64,000 nt of DNA. Origin: Sabulicella rubraurantiaca (GTDB lineage Bacteria; Pseudomonadota; Alphaproteobacteria; Acetobacterales; Acetobacteraceae). The notes below the pieces were generated by a model, which searched no databases, was not told the DNA's origin, and saw only the letters and a list, made by a program, of their open reading frames with translations. This document shows, piece by piece, positions 17,418 to 27,758 of the stretch; position 1 is the stretch's first letter; every line of letters begins with the position of its first letter. Both the position numbers and the translations under genes were made by a program. The DNA lies in contig NZ_JAFEUU010000004.1 of assembly GCF_017355885.1 (NCBI RefSeq), positions 186,001 to 250,000 of the forward strand. The letters are read 5' to 3'.

Positions 17418-17676
17418 TGATGTACCTTGACGAGATGGCGGAAGCGCTTGGCTTGGCTTGGCTCCGGCTTTCGGCGAGACGCGCGAGCGGCTGGAGCAGC
17501 TCTTTGCGGTGGCTGTCGCGGTGTGGAGCTCCGAGGGCGAGGCCCGGGCGTTTTTCTTTCGGCCCCACCCAATGCTGAACGACGATACGCCCTTCCATGT
17601 CGCCTTTCGCTCAGAGGAGGGCGCGCGTCTCGTGGAACGCATCTTCGGGCGCCTCCAGCACGGCACGACGTCCTGA
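17418..17676 (+). pseudogene. remnant of a MbcA/ParS/Xre-type antitoxin (DUF2384)
   Basis: One frame from 17431 reads ETRERLEQLFAVAVAV, then EARAFFFRPHPMLNDDTPF and EEGARLVERIFGRLQHG: the toxin-binding domain of this antitoxin family, whose C-terminus typically ends in a helix followed by HG. The N-terminal part appears to be in another frame (MYLDEMAEALGLAWL from 17418) and a stop at 17428 interrupts the first frame, so a frameshift has separated the halves. No RES toxin is visible downstream. It may still give a 72-residue product from a TTG at 17458. Confidence 0.55.
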
Positions 17677-17888
17677 TCGACCAGAAAGCCGGGCGCCCTA
17701 TTCCTCTTGCATCACGGGCATCGGTCCACCCCGCTCCACGATATCCGGCGACCGCGGGTGACCCGCGCTCCTGGGCGCCGACATGGGCCTTTTCGGCGCG
17801 TCCCGCCTGCTGCAACAATTTCGCGTCGGTGGCCTCGAACTCGTTCATCCCACGGTCGGCACGGAACTGCCTCGCGTAGATAAGCCGC
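17677..17888. other. stretch without a recognisable gene
   Basis: A minus-strand frame starting with GTG at 17914 begins plausibly (SLKGLAHERLIYARQ and MNEFEATDAKLLQQAG) but turns into arginine/proline-rich shadow sequence. It may be another broken gene; I cannot assign it. Confidence 0.3.
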
Positions 17889-18143
17889 TCATGGGCAAGC
17901 CCCTTCAAACTCACGCCACCCGGCCAGAACCGGATTCAAGCGCCGGGCGAGATCGCGCTGCGCCGGCGACATGCGCTGCCACGCCAGGGCAAGCGTCGGG
18001 CATTCATCTGGGAGCAGCAGCGGCATATCCAGCGCGACCCCGAGGGTGCATCGGTCGCTCACGCTCAAAAGCACGCCCCGCATAGCCTCGGTGGCTGCGG
18101 TGCCTTGCTGGATCGCCCAGAAAACGCGCTCGATCTTGTCCAT
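17889..18143 (-). CDS. hypothetical protein, 84 residues
   Basis: An ATG preceded by GGAGG (eight-base spacing) opens a frame of 84 residues: MDKIERVFWAIQQGT, a strand-rich centre, and LAWQRMSPAQRDLARRLNPVLAGWREF. The helical pattern and ribosome-binding site suggest a real small soluble protein. I know no family. It lies back to back with the dead Bug receptor and could have arrived with the insertion that removed that gene's 5' part. Confidence 0.4.
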   Translation of the reverse strand: MDKIERVFWAIQQGTAATEAMRGVLLSVSDRCTLGVALDMPLLLPDECPTLALAWQRMSPAQRDLARRLNPVLAGWREFEGACP

Positions 18144-18212
18144 GCTCCACGCCTCCGCGAACAAAAAAGGAACATCAAAGGCGCATTGGATGCAAGTCCC
18201 ACCCGCGACGGG

Positions 18213-18550
18213 ATCGCTGATGAGCAAAGCGGCACGGCCCGGGCGCTTGGGCAGATGGCGGAGCGCCGTTGGGAAGTGGCCCCGGACGTACCGACCTTTC
18301 GCGAGCAAGGCTAGACATTGTGGAGGGCTCGATGCGCGGCGTTGCGGGCCCTGCCGGGCTTGCCCCAGGACGTGCTGGACCGGCTTGTCGCGGCCGTTCG
18401 GGGGCGGTCGAGAACCCCGAGTTCAAACAACTGGCGGCGCAGCAGGCCCTGCCGCTACGCTTCCTCGCCCCGGACGCCTATCGGACGGAGCTGTTCGCCA
18501 TCCGCACCCGTCTCCAGGCGCTCGGCACCGCTAAGCCCTGGCGCGAATGA
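18213..18550 (+). pseudogene. 3' remnant of a Bug/TctC receptor gene
   Basis: Three frames together spell the C-terminal third of a Bug protein: TARALGQMAERRWEVAPDVPTFREQG in the first (to 18314), LDIVEGSMRGVAGPAGL in the second, PQDVLDRLVAAVRG in the third, then ENPEFKQLAAQQALPLRFL back in the second to the TGA. At least three frameshifts and loss of the first two thirds make it dead. The TGA overlaps the approach to the amidohydrolase gene, so both were probably one operon. Confidence 0.8.
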
Positions 18551-18576
18551 TCCGGCAACGAAGAGGAGAAGATGGA

Positions 18577-19551
18577 ATGATGCGGACCCCCCTCAACCCG
18601 GGCCGTCGGGCCGTCCTGGCTGGCGCCGCCTCCACCTTGACCCTCGCTGCCCTTGCTCCGGCGGCCCGTGCCGCGCAAGGCGTCGAGACGACGGTCAAGT
18701 TCTCCACCGGCACCGCTCCGCCACGCACGGCGGCGCCGGATGGGGCGACGGACTGTCATCACCATGTCTACGACGCCCGCTTCCCGCCCGACCCGCGCGC
18801 CGCGCTGCGTCCGCCCGATGCCTCGCCAGAGGACTACCGCGCGCTCCAGCGGCGCCTTGGCCTGTCGCGCAGCGTGCTGGTGCAGCCCTCGACCTTCGGA
18901 ACCGACAACCGCCTGCACCTCCAGGCCATGGCCGAACTCGGCCCCTCGCAGACCCGCATGGTTGCGGTGGTGGACACCTCCGTAACGGACGAGGAACTGC
19001 GCCGCATGCACGGCCTCGGCGTGCGTGGCATCCGCTTCAATCTCGTCCAGGCGGGTGCGACCACGATCGACATGCTGGAACCGCTGTCGCGCCGCGTCCA
19101 CGAACTCGGCTGGCACTGCCAGATTCATATGCTCGGCAACCAGATTGTTGAGAACGCTGCCCTGTTCGAGCGCCTGCCCTCGCGACTGGTCTTCGACCAT
19201 CTAGGCCGCATCCCCGCGGAGGCGGGCACGAACCATCCGGGCTATGTTGCGATCCGTCGCCTGATGGACCGGGGCAACACCTGGGTGAAGCTGTCGGGGG
19301 CCTACATGGACACGAAGGTCGGCGCGGCCGGGAACTACGCGGACACGGTGCCGATCGCGCGCGGCTACGCGACAGGCGCGCCGGAGCGCTGCGTCTGGGC
19401 GAGCGATTGGCCGCACGTCACCGAGCGCGGGGAGAAGCCGGACGACGCCCAGCTCTTCGACTTGCTGGCCGAGTGGGTGCCGGACGAGCGTGCCCGCGCC
19501 CGCATCCTCGTAGACAACCCGACGGCACTCTACGACTTCCCGCAGGGGTGA
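18577..19551 (+). CDS. exported amidohydrolase family 2 protein (LigI-like)
   Basis: A 324-residue protein with a twin-arginine-like signal (GRRAVLAGAASTLTLAALAPAARA) and a TIM-barrel metal hydrolase body. The metal motif DCHHHVYDARFP and the later FDHLGRIP and ASDWPHVTE segments match the PF04909 group that includes 2-pyrone-4,6-dicarboxylate lactonase. Export is unusual for that relative and suggests a periplasmic lactone or amide hydrolase. AGGAGAA precedes the double ATG. Its Bug neighbour upstream is destroyed, so the present expression signal is unclear. Confidence 0.8.
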   Translation: MMRTPLNPGRRAVLAGAASTLTLAALAPAARAAQGVETTVKFSTGTAPPRTAAPDGATDCHHHVYDARFPPDPRAALRPPDASPEDYRALQRRLGLSRSVLVQPSTFGTDNRLHLQAMAELGPSQTRMVAVVDTSVTDEELRRMHGLGVRGIRFNLVQAGATTIDMLEPLSRRVHELGWHCQIHMLGNQIVENAALFERLPSRLVFDHLGRIPAEAGTNHPGYVAIRRLMDRGNTWVKLSGAYMDTKVGAAGNYADTVPIARGYATGAPERCVWASDWPHVTERGEKPDDAQLFDLLAEWVPDERARARILVDNPTALYDFPQG

Positions 19552-19596
19552 CCCTCCTGTCTGGCGAGCGCCGTCCCCGCCGTCGACGCCGGGGCG

Positions 19597-19773
19597 GGGC
19601 TGGCGGCCGGTGGCATGGCCACAGGCTATATGGGGGTGGAGGACGAGTTGTTCTTCCGCCTTAACATCACGATGCTGTTCAGGAACGCCAAGAAGGTCAC
19701 CCAGCAAATCGTCCAGGCCCTGCAGGCGGGCCAGGGCCAGCAAACAAAGCGACGGCTGCACTGCGGCCTATAA
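19597..19773 (+). pseudogene. pntB: C-terminal scrap of NAD(P) transhydrogenase beta subunit
   Basis: One frame reads MATGYMGVEDELFFRLNITML, then FRNAKKVTQQIVQALQ to a TAA. This matches the invariant end of PntB (pattern GYAGVxNELFFRDNTMMLFGDAKK). Two glycine/aspartate positions of the NADP-site end are altered (FRN for FGD, RLNI for RDNT). The rest of the gene is missing. Confidence 0.75.
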
Positions 19774-19797
19774 ACAACGAAGACGAAAGGAGACACC

Positions 19798-22455
19798 GTG
19801 GACCCCTTCCGTGATCCCGACCCCGTCGAAACCCAGGAGTGGCTCGAATCCCTGGAAGGGGTGATCGAGGTCGAGGGCCAGGACCGCGCCGCGTACCTGC
19901 TCGACAAGCTGAACCGCACGGCCCGGCGCTGGGGCACCCCTGTCCCCTACTCCGTCAACACGCCCTACCTGAACACCATCCCGCCCGACCGCCAGGAGCG
20001 GCACCCCGGCAATCGCGAGATCGAGCACCGCATCCGCTCTTACATCCGCTGGAACGCGCTCGCGATCGTCCTGCGAGCCAACAAGGTCAGCAGCGAGTTG
20101 GGCGGCCACATCGCCTCCTTCCAGTCGGCGGCCACGCTGTATGACACGGGCTTCCAGCACTTCTGGCACGCACCGCACGAGGGGCATGGCGGCGACCTGA
20201 TCTACGTCCAGGGCCACTCTTCGCCCGGCGTCTACGCCCGCTCCTTCCTGGAAGGCCGGCTGACCGAGGAGCAGTTGCTGAACTTCCGGCAGGAGGTGGA
20301 CGGCAAGGGCCTCTCCTCCTACCCGCACCCCTGGCTGATGCCGGATTACTGGCAGTTCCCGACCGTCTCCATGGGCCTCGGCCCGCTGATGGCGATCTAC
20401 CAGGCGCGGTTCCTGAAATACCTCCAGGGCCGCGGACTGGCGCAGACAGAGGAACGCAAGGTCTGGGCATTCCTCGGTGATGGTGAGACGGACGAGCCGG
20501 AGTCGCTCGGTGCCATCTCGCTGGCGGGCCGGGAGCGGCTGGACAACCTCGTATTCGTCATCAACTGCAACCTCCAGCGCCTCGACGGTCCGGTGCGCGG
20601 CAACGGCAAGATCATCCAGGAGCTGGAGGGCATCTTCCGCGGCGCCGGCTGGAACGTCATCAAGGTGCTCTGGGGCACCGGCTGGGACCGGCTACTGGCG
20701 AAGGACACCTCCGGCATCCTGCTCAAGCGGATGGAGGAGGTGGTCGACGGCGAGTACCAGGATTTCAAGTCGAAGAACGGCGCCTATGTCCGCGAGCACT
20801 TCTTCGGCACGTATCCCGAGCTGAAAGCGATGGTCGCCGACATGTCGGACGACCAGATCTGGGCGCTGACTCGCGGCGGCCACGACCCGCTAAAGGTCTT
20901 CGCCGCCTACTCGGCGGCGGTGCGGCACAAGGGCCAGCCCACCGTCATCCTCGCCAAGACCGTCAAGGGCTACGGCATGGGCGAGGCCGGTGAAGGTCAG
21001 AACATCACCCACCAGCAGAAGAAGATGGGGGAGTCGCACCTCAAGGAATTCCGCGACCGGTTCGGCCTGCCTCTGACTGACGAGCAGATCAAGGAGGTAC
21101 CCTTCCTGCGCTTCGAGGAAGGGTCGCCGGAGCACAAGTACCTGCACGAGCGGCGTCGCGCCCTCGGCGGCTACCTGCCGCAGCGGCGGACGAAGTCCAC
21201 CCCCCTGCAGATCCCAACTCTTTCAGCTTTCGACGCGCTGCTCAAGGGCTCGGGCGAGGGACGTGAGATCTCCACCACCATGGCCTTCGTGCGCGTGCTC
21301 AATACGCTGCTCCGCGACAAGAACATCGGCAAGCGCGTGGTCCCGATCGTGCCGGACGAGAGCCGCACCTTCGGCATGGAGGGCATGTTCCGCCAATTCG
21401 GCATCTTCAGCCAGGTGGGCCAGCTCTACCGCCCGCAGGATGCCGACCAGCTGATGTTCTACAAGGAGGACAAGTCCGGCCAGTTGCTGCAGGAGGGGAT
21501 CAACGAGCCGGGGGCGATGTCCTCCTGGATCGCGGCGGCGACCTCCTACTCCCACTCCGACACGCCGATGATCCCGTTCTACATCTACTACTCGATGTTC
21601 GGGTTCCAGCGCGTCGGCGATCTCGCCTGGGCGGCGGGCGACCTTCGCGCTCGCGGCTTCCTCATCGGCGGCACCGCCGGTCGCACGACGCTGAATGGCG
21701 AGGGCCTGCAACACGAGGACGGGCACAGCCACATCCAATCCGCCCTCATCCCGACCTGCGTCTCCTACGACCCCACCTTCGCCTATGAGGTCGCGGTGAT
21801 CGTCCAGGATGGGCTGCGCCGCATGTATGCGGAGCAGGAGGACGTCTTCTACTACCTCACCGTCATGAACGAGAATTACGAGCACCCCCCGATGCCCGAG
21901 GGCGCGGCGGAGGGCATCGTCAAGGGGATGTACCTCTTCCGCTCCACGGAGGGTGCCGGGCCGCGGGTCCAGTTGATGGGCAGCGGCACTATCCTGCGGG
22001 AGGTGATCGCCGGCGCCGAGTTGCTGGAGCGCGACTTCGGCATCAAGTCCGACATCTGGAGCGTGACGAGCTTCACCGAACTGGCGCGCGACGCGCAGGC
22101 GGTGGAGCGCTGGAACCTGCTGCACCCGCAGGAGGAGCCGCGCGTCAGCTACGTGGAGCACATGCTGCGCGGTCGGGAGGGGCCGGTGATCGCCTCCACC
22201 GACTACATCCGCATGTTCGCCGAGCAGATCCGGCCCCACGTCCCAGGCCGCTACCGCGTGCTCGGCACGGACGGGTTCGGGCGCTCCGATTTCCGCCGCA
22301 AGCTGCGCCACCACTTCGAGGTGGACCGGCATTGGGTGGCGCTGGCCGCGCTGGATGGCCTTGCGCGCGACCAGAAGTTACCGCGCGCGAAGGTTGCCGA
22401 GGCGATCAAGCGCTACGGTCTTGACCCCGAGAAGGCAAACCCCGCCACCGTCTGA
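19798..22455 (+). CDS. aceE: pyruvate dehydrogenase E1, homodimeric type
   Basis: An 885-residue thiamine diphosphate enzyme that decarboxylates pyruvate and acetylates the E2 lipoyl group. The ThDP motif GDGETDEPES is at 227-236 and ends with NCN at 256-258. Length and DPVETQEWLESLEGVIE at the N-terminus fit the enterobacterial-type AceE rather than the alpha2beta2 E1 usual in alphaproteobacteria. The start is GTG with AAGGAG five bases before. It is the first gene of aceE-aceF-lpdA and sits between dead gene fragments, which suggests acquisition with a mobile block. Confidence 0.95.
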   Translation: MDPFRDPDPVETQEWLESLEGVIEVEGQDRAAYLLDKLNRTARRWGTPVPYSVNTPYLNTIPPDRQERHPGNREIEHRIRSYIRWNALAIVLRANKVSSELGGHIASFQSAATLYDTGFQHFWHAPHEGHGGDLIYVQGHSSPGVYARSFLEGRLTEEQLLNFRQEVDGKGLSSYPHPWLMPDYWQFPTVSMGLGPLMAIYQARFLKYLQGRGLAQTEERKVWAFLGDGETDEPESLGAISLAGRERLDNLVFVINCNLQRLDGPVRGNGKIIQELEGIFRGAGWNVIKVLWGTGWDRLLAKDTSGILLKRMEEVVDGEYQDFKSKNGAYVREHFFGTYPELKAMVADMSDDQIWALTRGGHDPLKVFAAYSAAVRHKGQPTVILAKTVKGYGMGEAGEGQNITHQQKKMGESHLKEFRDRFGLPLTDEQIKEVPFLRFEEGSPEHKYLHERRRALGGYLPQRRTKSTPLQIPTLSAFDALLKGSGEGREISTTMAFVRVLNTLLRDKNIGKRVVPIVPDESRTFGMEGMFRQFGIFSQVGQLYRPQDADQLMFYKEDKSGQLLQEGINEPGAMSSWIAAATSYSHSDTPMIPFYIYYSMFGFQRVGDLAWAAGDLRARGFLIGGTAGRTTLNGEGLQHEDGHSHIQSALIPTCVSYDPTFAYEVAVIVQDGLRRMYAEQEDVFYYLTVMNENYEHPPMPEGAAEGIVKGMYLFRSTEGAGPRVQLMGSGTILREVIAGAELLERDFGIKSDIWSVTSFTELARDAQAVERWNLLHPQEEPRVSYVEHMLRGREGPVIASTDYIRMFAEQIRPHVPGRYRVLGTDGFGRSDFRRKLRHHFEVDRHWVALAALDGLARDQKLPRAKVAEAIKRYGLDPEKANPATV

Positions 22456-22511
22456 GGAAACAATTGCCCTTCCCCGCCGCTGCGCGGGAAGGGCCATGGG
22501 AGAAGCCGAAC

Positions 22512-23804
22512 ATGGCCGCAGCGAACGCGATCACCGTCCCCGACATCGGGGACTTCAAGGACATCCCGATCATCGAGGTGCTTGTCGGCCCGGGCAGCGA
22601 GGTGAAGGCCGACGATCCGCTGATCACCCTCGAGTCCGACAAGGCGACGATGGAGGTCCCGGCCCCGCGCGACGGCGTGGTGGACCAGGTGCTGGTCAAG
22701 GTCGGGGACCGCGTAAGCCAGGGTTCCCCGGTCGTGACCTTCCGCGGCGGCGAGGGTGCCGAGCCCGCGCCGCCCTCCGCGCCCTCCGTCCTCGCGATGC
22801 AGGAGCCGCCGGAGCCGAAGCACCAAGTGCCAGCCCCGCCGCCCGCGCTCACCCCGGCTTCCCAGCCCGCCTCGGGCGGCGCGGCGGATGGCTTCGCGGG
22901 CGTCCACGCCAGCCCCGCCGTGCGGCGCCTCGCGCGCGAACTCGACGTGGACCTGACGAAGGTCAGGGGCAGTGGCGAGAAGGGTCGCGTCACAAAGGAG
23001 GACGTGCGCGCCTCCTTCAGCGGGCCGGGGGCCGCCCCCGCCGCGGCGCCCGCCGCCCCGGCCGGCGCGGGCATCCCGGAGATCCCGGCGCAGGACTTCT
23101 CGAAATTCGGTCCGATCGAGACCCGACCGCTGTCGCGCATCAAGCGCCTCTCCGGGCCGCACCTGCACCGCGCCTGGCTGAACGTGCCGCACGTCACGCA
23201 TAACGACGAGGCGGACGTGACGGAGACCGAGGCCTACCGGAAGGAGCTGGACGGGGCGGCCAAGGGCGAGGGCTACCGGGTCACCATGCTCGCCTTCCTG
23301 CTGAAGGCGAGCGTCTCGGCGCTGCGGAAGTTCCCGGAGTTCAACGCCTCCCTCTCCCCGGACAAGGACGCGCTGATCCTGAAGAAGTTCTACCACGTCG
23401 GCATCGCGGTGGACACGCCGGATGGGCTGGTCGTCCCCGTCATCCGCGACGTGGACCGTAAGGGGATCACCGAACTGAGCCAGGAGATGGGCTCCATCTC
23501 CAAGAAGGCGCGGGACGGGAAGCTCTCGGCCGCCGACATGTCGGGCGGGACCTTCACCATCTCCTCGCTCGGCGGCATCGGCGGCACCGCCTTCACCCCG
23601 ATCGTCAACGCGCCAGAGGTGGCGATCCTGGGCGTCGTGCGGTCGAAGATGGCACCGGTTTGGAACGGCGCGGAGTTCAAGCCACGGATGATGCTGCCGC
23701 TCTGCCTCTCTTACGACCACCGTGTCATTGACGGGGCGCTCGCCGCCCGCTTCGCCAGGCATCTCTGCACCGTCCTCGAGGACGTGCGGAAGCTGGTGCT
23801 CTGA
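22512..23804 (+). CDS. aceF: dihydrolipoyl acetyltransferase (PDH E2), one lipoyl domain
   Basis: A 430-residue E2: one lipoyl domain with K44 (LESDKATMEVPA), an Ala/Pro linker, a peripheral subunit-binding domain (ASPAVRRLARELDVDLTKVRGSG), a second linker and the catalytic domain ending with DHRVIDGALAARF (active-site histidine and aspartate). Many AceE-type complexes have two or three lipoyl domains; here one is on E2 and another is fused to E3. GGAGAAG precedes the ATG. Confidence 0.94.
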   Translation: MAAANAITVPDIGDFKDIPIIEVLVGPGSEVKADDPLITLESDKATMEVPAPRDGVVDQVLVKVGDRVSQGSPVVTFRGGEGAEPAPPSAPSVLAMQEPPEPKHQVPAPPPALTPASQPASGGAADGFAGVHASPAVRRLARELDVDLTKVRGSGEKGRVTKEDVRASFSGPGAAPAAAPAAPAGAGIPEIPAQDFSKFGPIETRPLSRIKRLSGPHLHRAWLNVPHVTHNDEADVTETEAYRKELDGAAKGEGYRVTMLAFLLKASVSALRKFPEFNASLSPDKDALILKKFYHVGIAVDTPDGLVVPVIRDVDRKGITELSQEMGSISKKARDGKLSAADMSGGTFTISSLGGIGGTAFTPIVNAPEVAILGVVRSKMAPVWNGAEFKPRMMLPLCLSYDHRVIDGALAARFARHLCTVLEDVRKLVL

Positions 23805-23817
23805 GGAGGACGGGACG

Positions 23818-25644
23818 ATGAGCACGATCGAGATCCGCGTCCCCGACATTGGGGACTTCAAGGACGTGCCGGTGATCGACGTCCACGCCACCCCCGGCGC
23901 GACGGTTGCGCCCGAGGAGCCGCTGATCACGCTGGAGAGCGACAAGGCGACGATGGAGGTGCCGGCGCCCCAGGGCGGCAAAGTCGTCGAGGTGAAGGTG
24001 AAGGTCGGCGACCGGGTCGCGGAGGGCAGCCTCATCCTGACCCTGGAGGTCGCGGGCGCTGCCGCCGGGGCGGGTGCGCCCGCAGGCGGCGCCGTGGGTC
24101 ACGCGCCGGGCGAGGGGCAGGCGGGCTACGGCTCCTCCTCGCGGGACGCGGGCCCCGGGCCGGCCTCCGGCGACACTGCGGCCCCATCCGACCCGGTGCC
24201 GGGCGCGAAGCCCGCGGCCGGCTCCAGCGACCTGCACGCGGAGGTGCTGGTGCTCGGCGCCGGCCCCGGCGGCTACACCGCCGCTTTCCGCGCCGCGGAT
24301 CTCGGCAAGAAAGTGATCATGGTGGAGCGATGGCCCACCCTCGGCGGCGTCTGCCTGAACGTCGGCTGCATCCCCTCCAAGGCGCTGCTGCACGCGGCGA
24401 AGGTGATCTCCGAGACGGAGGAGATGGGTGCCCACGGAATCCGCTTCACCGCGCCCGAGGTGGACCTGGACAAGCTGCGCGGCTGGAAGGACGGGGTGGT
24501 CAAGAAGCTGACCGGCGGCCTCTCCGGCCTCGCACGCCAGCGCAAAGTGCAGGTCGTCACCGGCACCGGCCGCTTCACCGCACCGAACCAGGTGATGGTG
24601 GAGGGCGCGGACGGCAAGCGCACCACGATCGGCTTCGACCACGCGATCATCGCGGCGGGGTCGGAGCCGGTGACTCTGCCCTTCATCCCGCATGACGACC
24701 CGCGAGTGATCGACTCCACCGGCGCGCTGGCGCTGGACGGCGTGCCCGGGCGACTGCTGGTGATCGGCGGCGGCATCATCGGGCTGGAGATGGCGACCGT
24801 CTATCACGCGCTCGGCACCAAGGTGACGATCGTGGAGCTGATGGACCAGATCATCCCCGGCGCCGACAAGGACATCGTCACCCCGTTGGCGAAGCGGATC
24901 GGCAAGCAGTATGAGGCCATCCACCTGAAGGCGAAGGTGACGAAGGTGGAGGCTGGGCCGGATGGCCTGACCGCGCATTTCGAGGGCGGCAGCGCCCCCG
25001 CCAGTGCGACCTTCGACAAGGTCCTCGTCTCGGTCGGCCGCAGGCCGAACGGCAGGCTGATCGGCGCGGAGAACGCGGGCGTTCGGGTGGACGAGCGCGG
25101 CTTCATCCCTGTGGACAGGCAGATGCGGACGAACATGCCCAACATCTTCGCCATCGGCGACGTGGTGGGCCAGCCGATGCTCGCCCACAAGGCGGTGCAC
25201 GAGGGCAAGGTCGCGGCCGAAGTGGCGGCGGGCCGCAACAGCGCCTTCGACGCCCGCGTCATCCCCTCCGTCGCCTACACCGACCCTGAGGTGGCCTGGG
25301 TCGGGCTGACGGAGAACGAGGCGAAAGCGAAGGGCGTCAAATACGGCAAAGGCGTCTTTCCCTGGGCCGCCAGTGGCCGCTCGCTTTCGCTCGGCCGCGA
25401 CGAAGGTATCACCAAGGTGCTGTTCGAGGAGGGCACGGAGCGGATCATCGGCTGCGGCATTGTCGGCCCCTCCGCCGGCGACCTGATCGCAGAGGCGGCG
25501 CTGGCCATCGAGATGGGCGCGGAGGCCGCCGACATCGGCGCAACCATCCACCCCCACCCCACCCTCTCTGAGACCGTCGGCATGGCAGCCGAGGCCTTCG
25601 AGGGCACGATCACCGACCTCTACATGCCGAAGAAGCCGCATTAG
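23818..25644 (+). CDS. lpdA: dihydrolipoyl dehydrogenase with N-terminal lipoyl domain (E3)
   Basis: A 608-residue fusion: lipoyl domain (K43 in LESDKATMEVPA), a Gly/Ala/Pro linker of about 55 residues, then the FAD/NAD flavoprotein with redox pair C179 and C184 (GGVCLNVGCIPSK) and the catalytic HPHPTLSE near the C-terminus. It reoxidises lipoyl groups and makes NADH. The lipoyl part is nearly a copy of that of aceF 1.3 kb upstream. GAGGAGGA precedes the start, 13 bp after aceF. Confidence 0.95.
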   Translation: MSTIEIRVPDIGDFKDVPVIDVHATPGATVAPEEPLITLESDKATMEVPAPQGGKVVEVKVKVGDRVAEGSLILTLEVAGAAAGAGAPAGGAVGHAPGEGQAGYGSSSRDAGPGPASGDTAAPSDPVPGAKPAAGSSDLHAEVLVLGAGPGGYTAAFRAADLGKKVIMVERWPTLGGVCLNVGCIPSKALLHAAKVISETEEMGAHGIRFTAPEVDLDKLRGWKDGVVKKLTGGLSGLARQRKVQVVTGTGRFTAPNQVMVEGADGKRTTIGFDHAIIAAGSEPVTLPFIPHDDPRVIDSTGALALDGVPGRLLVIGGGIIGLEMATVYHALGTKVTIVELMDQIIPGADKDIVTPLAKRIGKQYEAIHLKAKVTKVEAGPDGLTAHFEGGSAPASATFDKVLVSVGRRPNGRLIGAENAGVRVDERGFIPVDRQMRTNMPNIFAIGDVVGQPMLAHKAVHEGKVAAEVAAGRNSAFDARVIPSVAYTDPEVAWVGLTENEAKAKGVKYGKGVFPWAASGRSLSLGRDEGITKVLFEEGTERIIGCGIVGPSAGDLIAEAALAIEMGAEAADIGATIHPHPTLSETVGMAAEAFEGTITDLYMPKKPH

Positions 25645-25836
25645 CCTCCGGCGCAATCAGGTTCATCCGATGAGGATGGCGCATGGTCTAGCCGGCCCGG
25701 CTAGAATGGGGCACCGGCACCGAATTTTCTGTTCCTAGCGACCAGCCGAGGCGCAGGATCAGCACCCCCGGCGCCAAAAGCAACGGCGCCTTAAGTCGTT
25801 AAGCCCCCCGGCGGCTGTAGCACACGGGAGTTGGCC

Positions 25837-26050
25837 ATGCGCGTCCTTGTCCTCGGCGCCGGCGCGGTCGGCGGATACTTCGGCAGGCGTCCGCTCGAGG
25901 CCGGCGTGGCCGAGGAGGTCGCCTTCCTTGTGCGGCCCGGCCCCACGGCGCAGCTCGAGCGCGATGGTCCTTTGACCGAGGACCCCGCAGGCGACTTCCG
26001 CCGCCCCGAGTCGGTGCTGGTCCCCGGCGAGGGAGTCAGGGTCGGGCGGA
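25837..26050 (+). pseudogene. 5' remnant of a ketopantoate reductase-like gene
   Basis: The frame from ATG 25837 opens MRVLVLGAGAVGGYFG and continues EEVAFLVRPGPTAQLERDG, a clear ApbA/PanE nucleotide-binding fold. After about 65 residues similarity ends and the frame runs into unrelated arginine-rich sequence. A full enzyme has about 300 residues, so this is a truncated gene. Confidence 0.7.
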
Positions 26051-26062
26051 TCCTGCTTGGGG

Positions 26063-26215
26063 GCCGCGCGCCCCGCCCACGTCCTCACGCCCACCAGCAA
26101 CGTCCGGCGCATCGTCAACATGACGGCGCTGTACAGCGTCGATGCCGACGGGCCGGGGGCCGCCGCCGAGACGACGGCGATCGATATGGTCCTCGGCACC
26201 CAGGCGGCGAATTGA
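26063..26215 (+). pseudogene. C-terminal scrap of a phosphate acetyltransferase-like gene
   Basis: In a frame different from the preceding remnant the sequence reads [30 protein letters not shown] and ends at TGA 26213. The pattern HVL-TP[10 protein letters not shown] resembles the C-terminus of alphaproteobacterial phosphate acetyltransferases. Only about 50 codons remain. The assignment is from memory of the motif. Confidence 0.45.
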
Positions 26216-26270
26216 CCAGGTCGCGGCGCGGTCGAAGGAACCGCAACAGCCGCATCAGAGGAGACCCAGC

Positions 26271-27686
<1,416 letters not shown>

Positions 27687-27758
27687 CGCGCCGGGGTCCG
27701 CTTCGGGCACCCGGCAAGGAACGCCGCCGAGCCCGGCGACGGCGAAGGGAGGCGAAGG

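Noticed and set aside
17264-17914. 216-residue minus-strand frame after the tRNA
   Set aside because: Only the first 40 residues look protein-like; the rest is antisense to the antitoxin remnant. Kept only as an unassigned stretch.
25770-25790. GGCGCC inverted repeat after lpdA as terminator
   Set aside because: Six-base arms with a nine-base loop and no U-tract; common by chance at this GC content.
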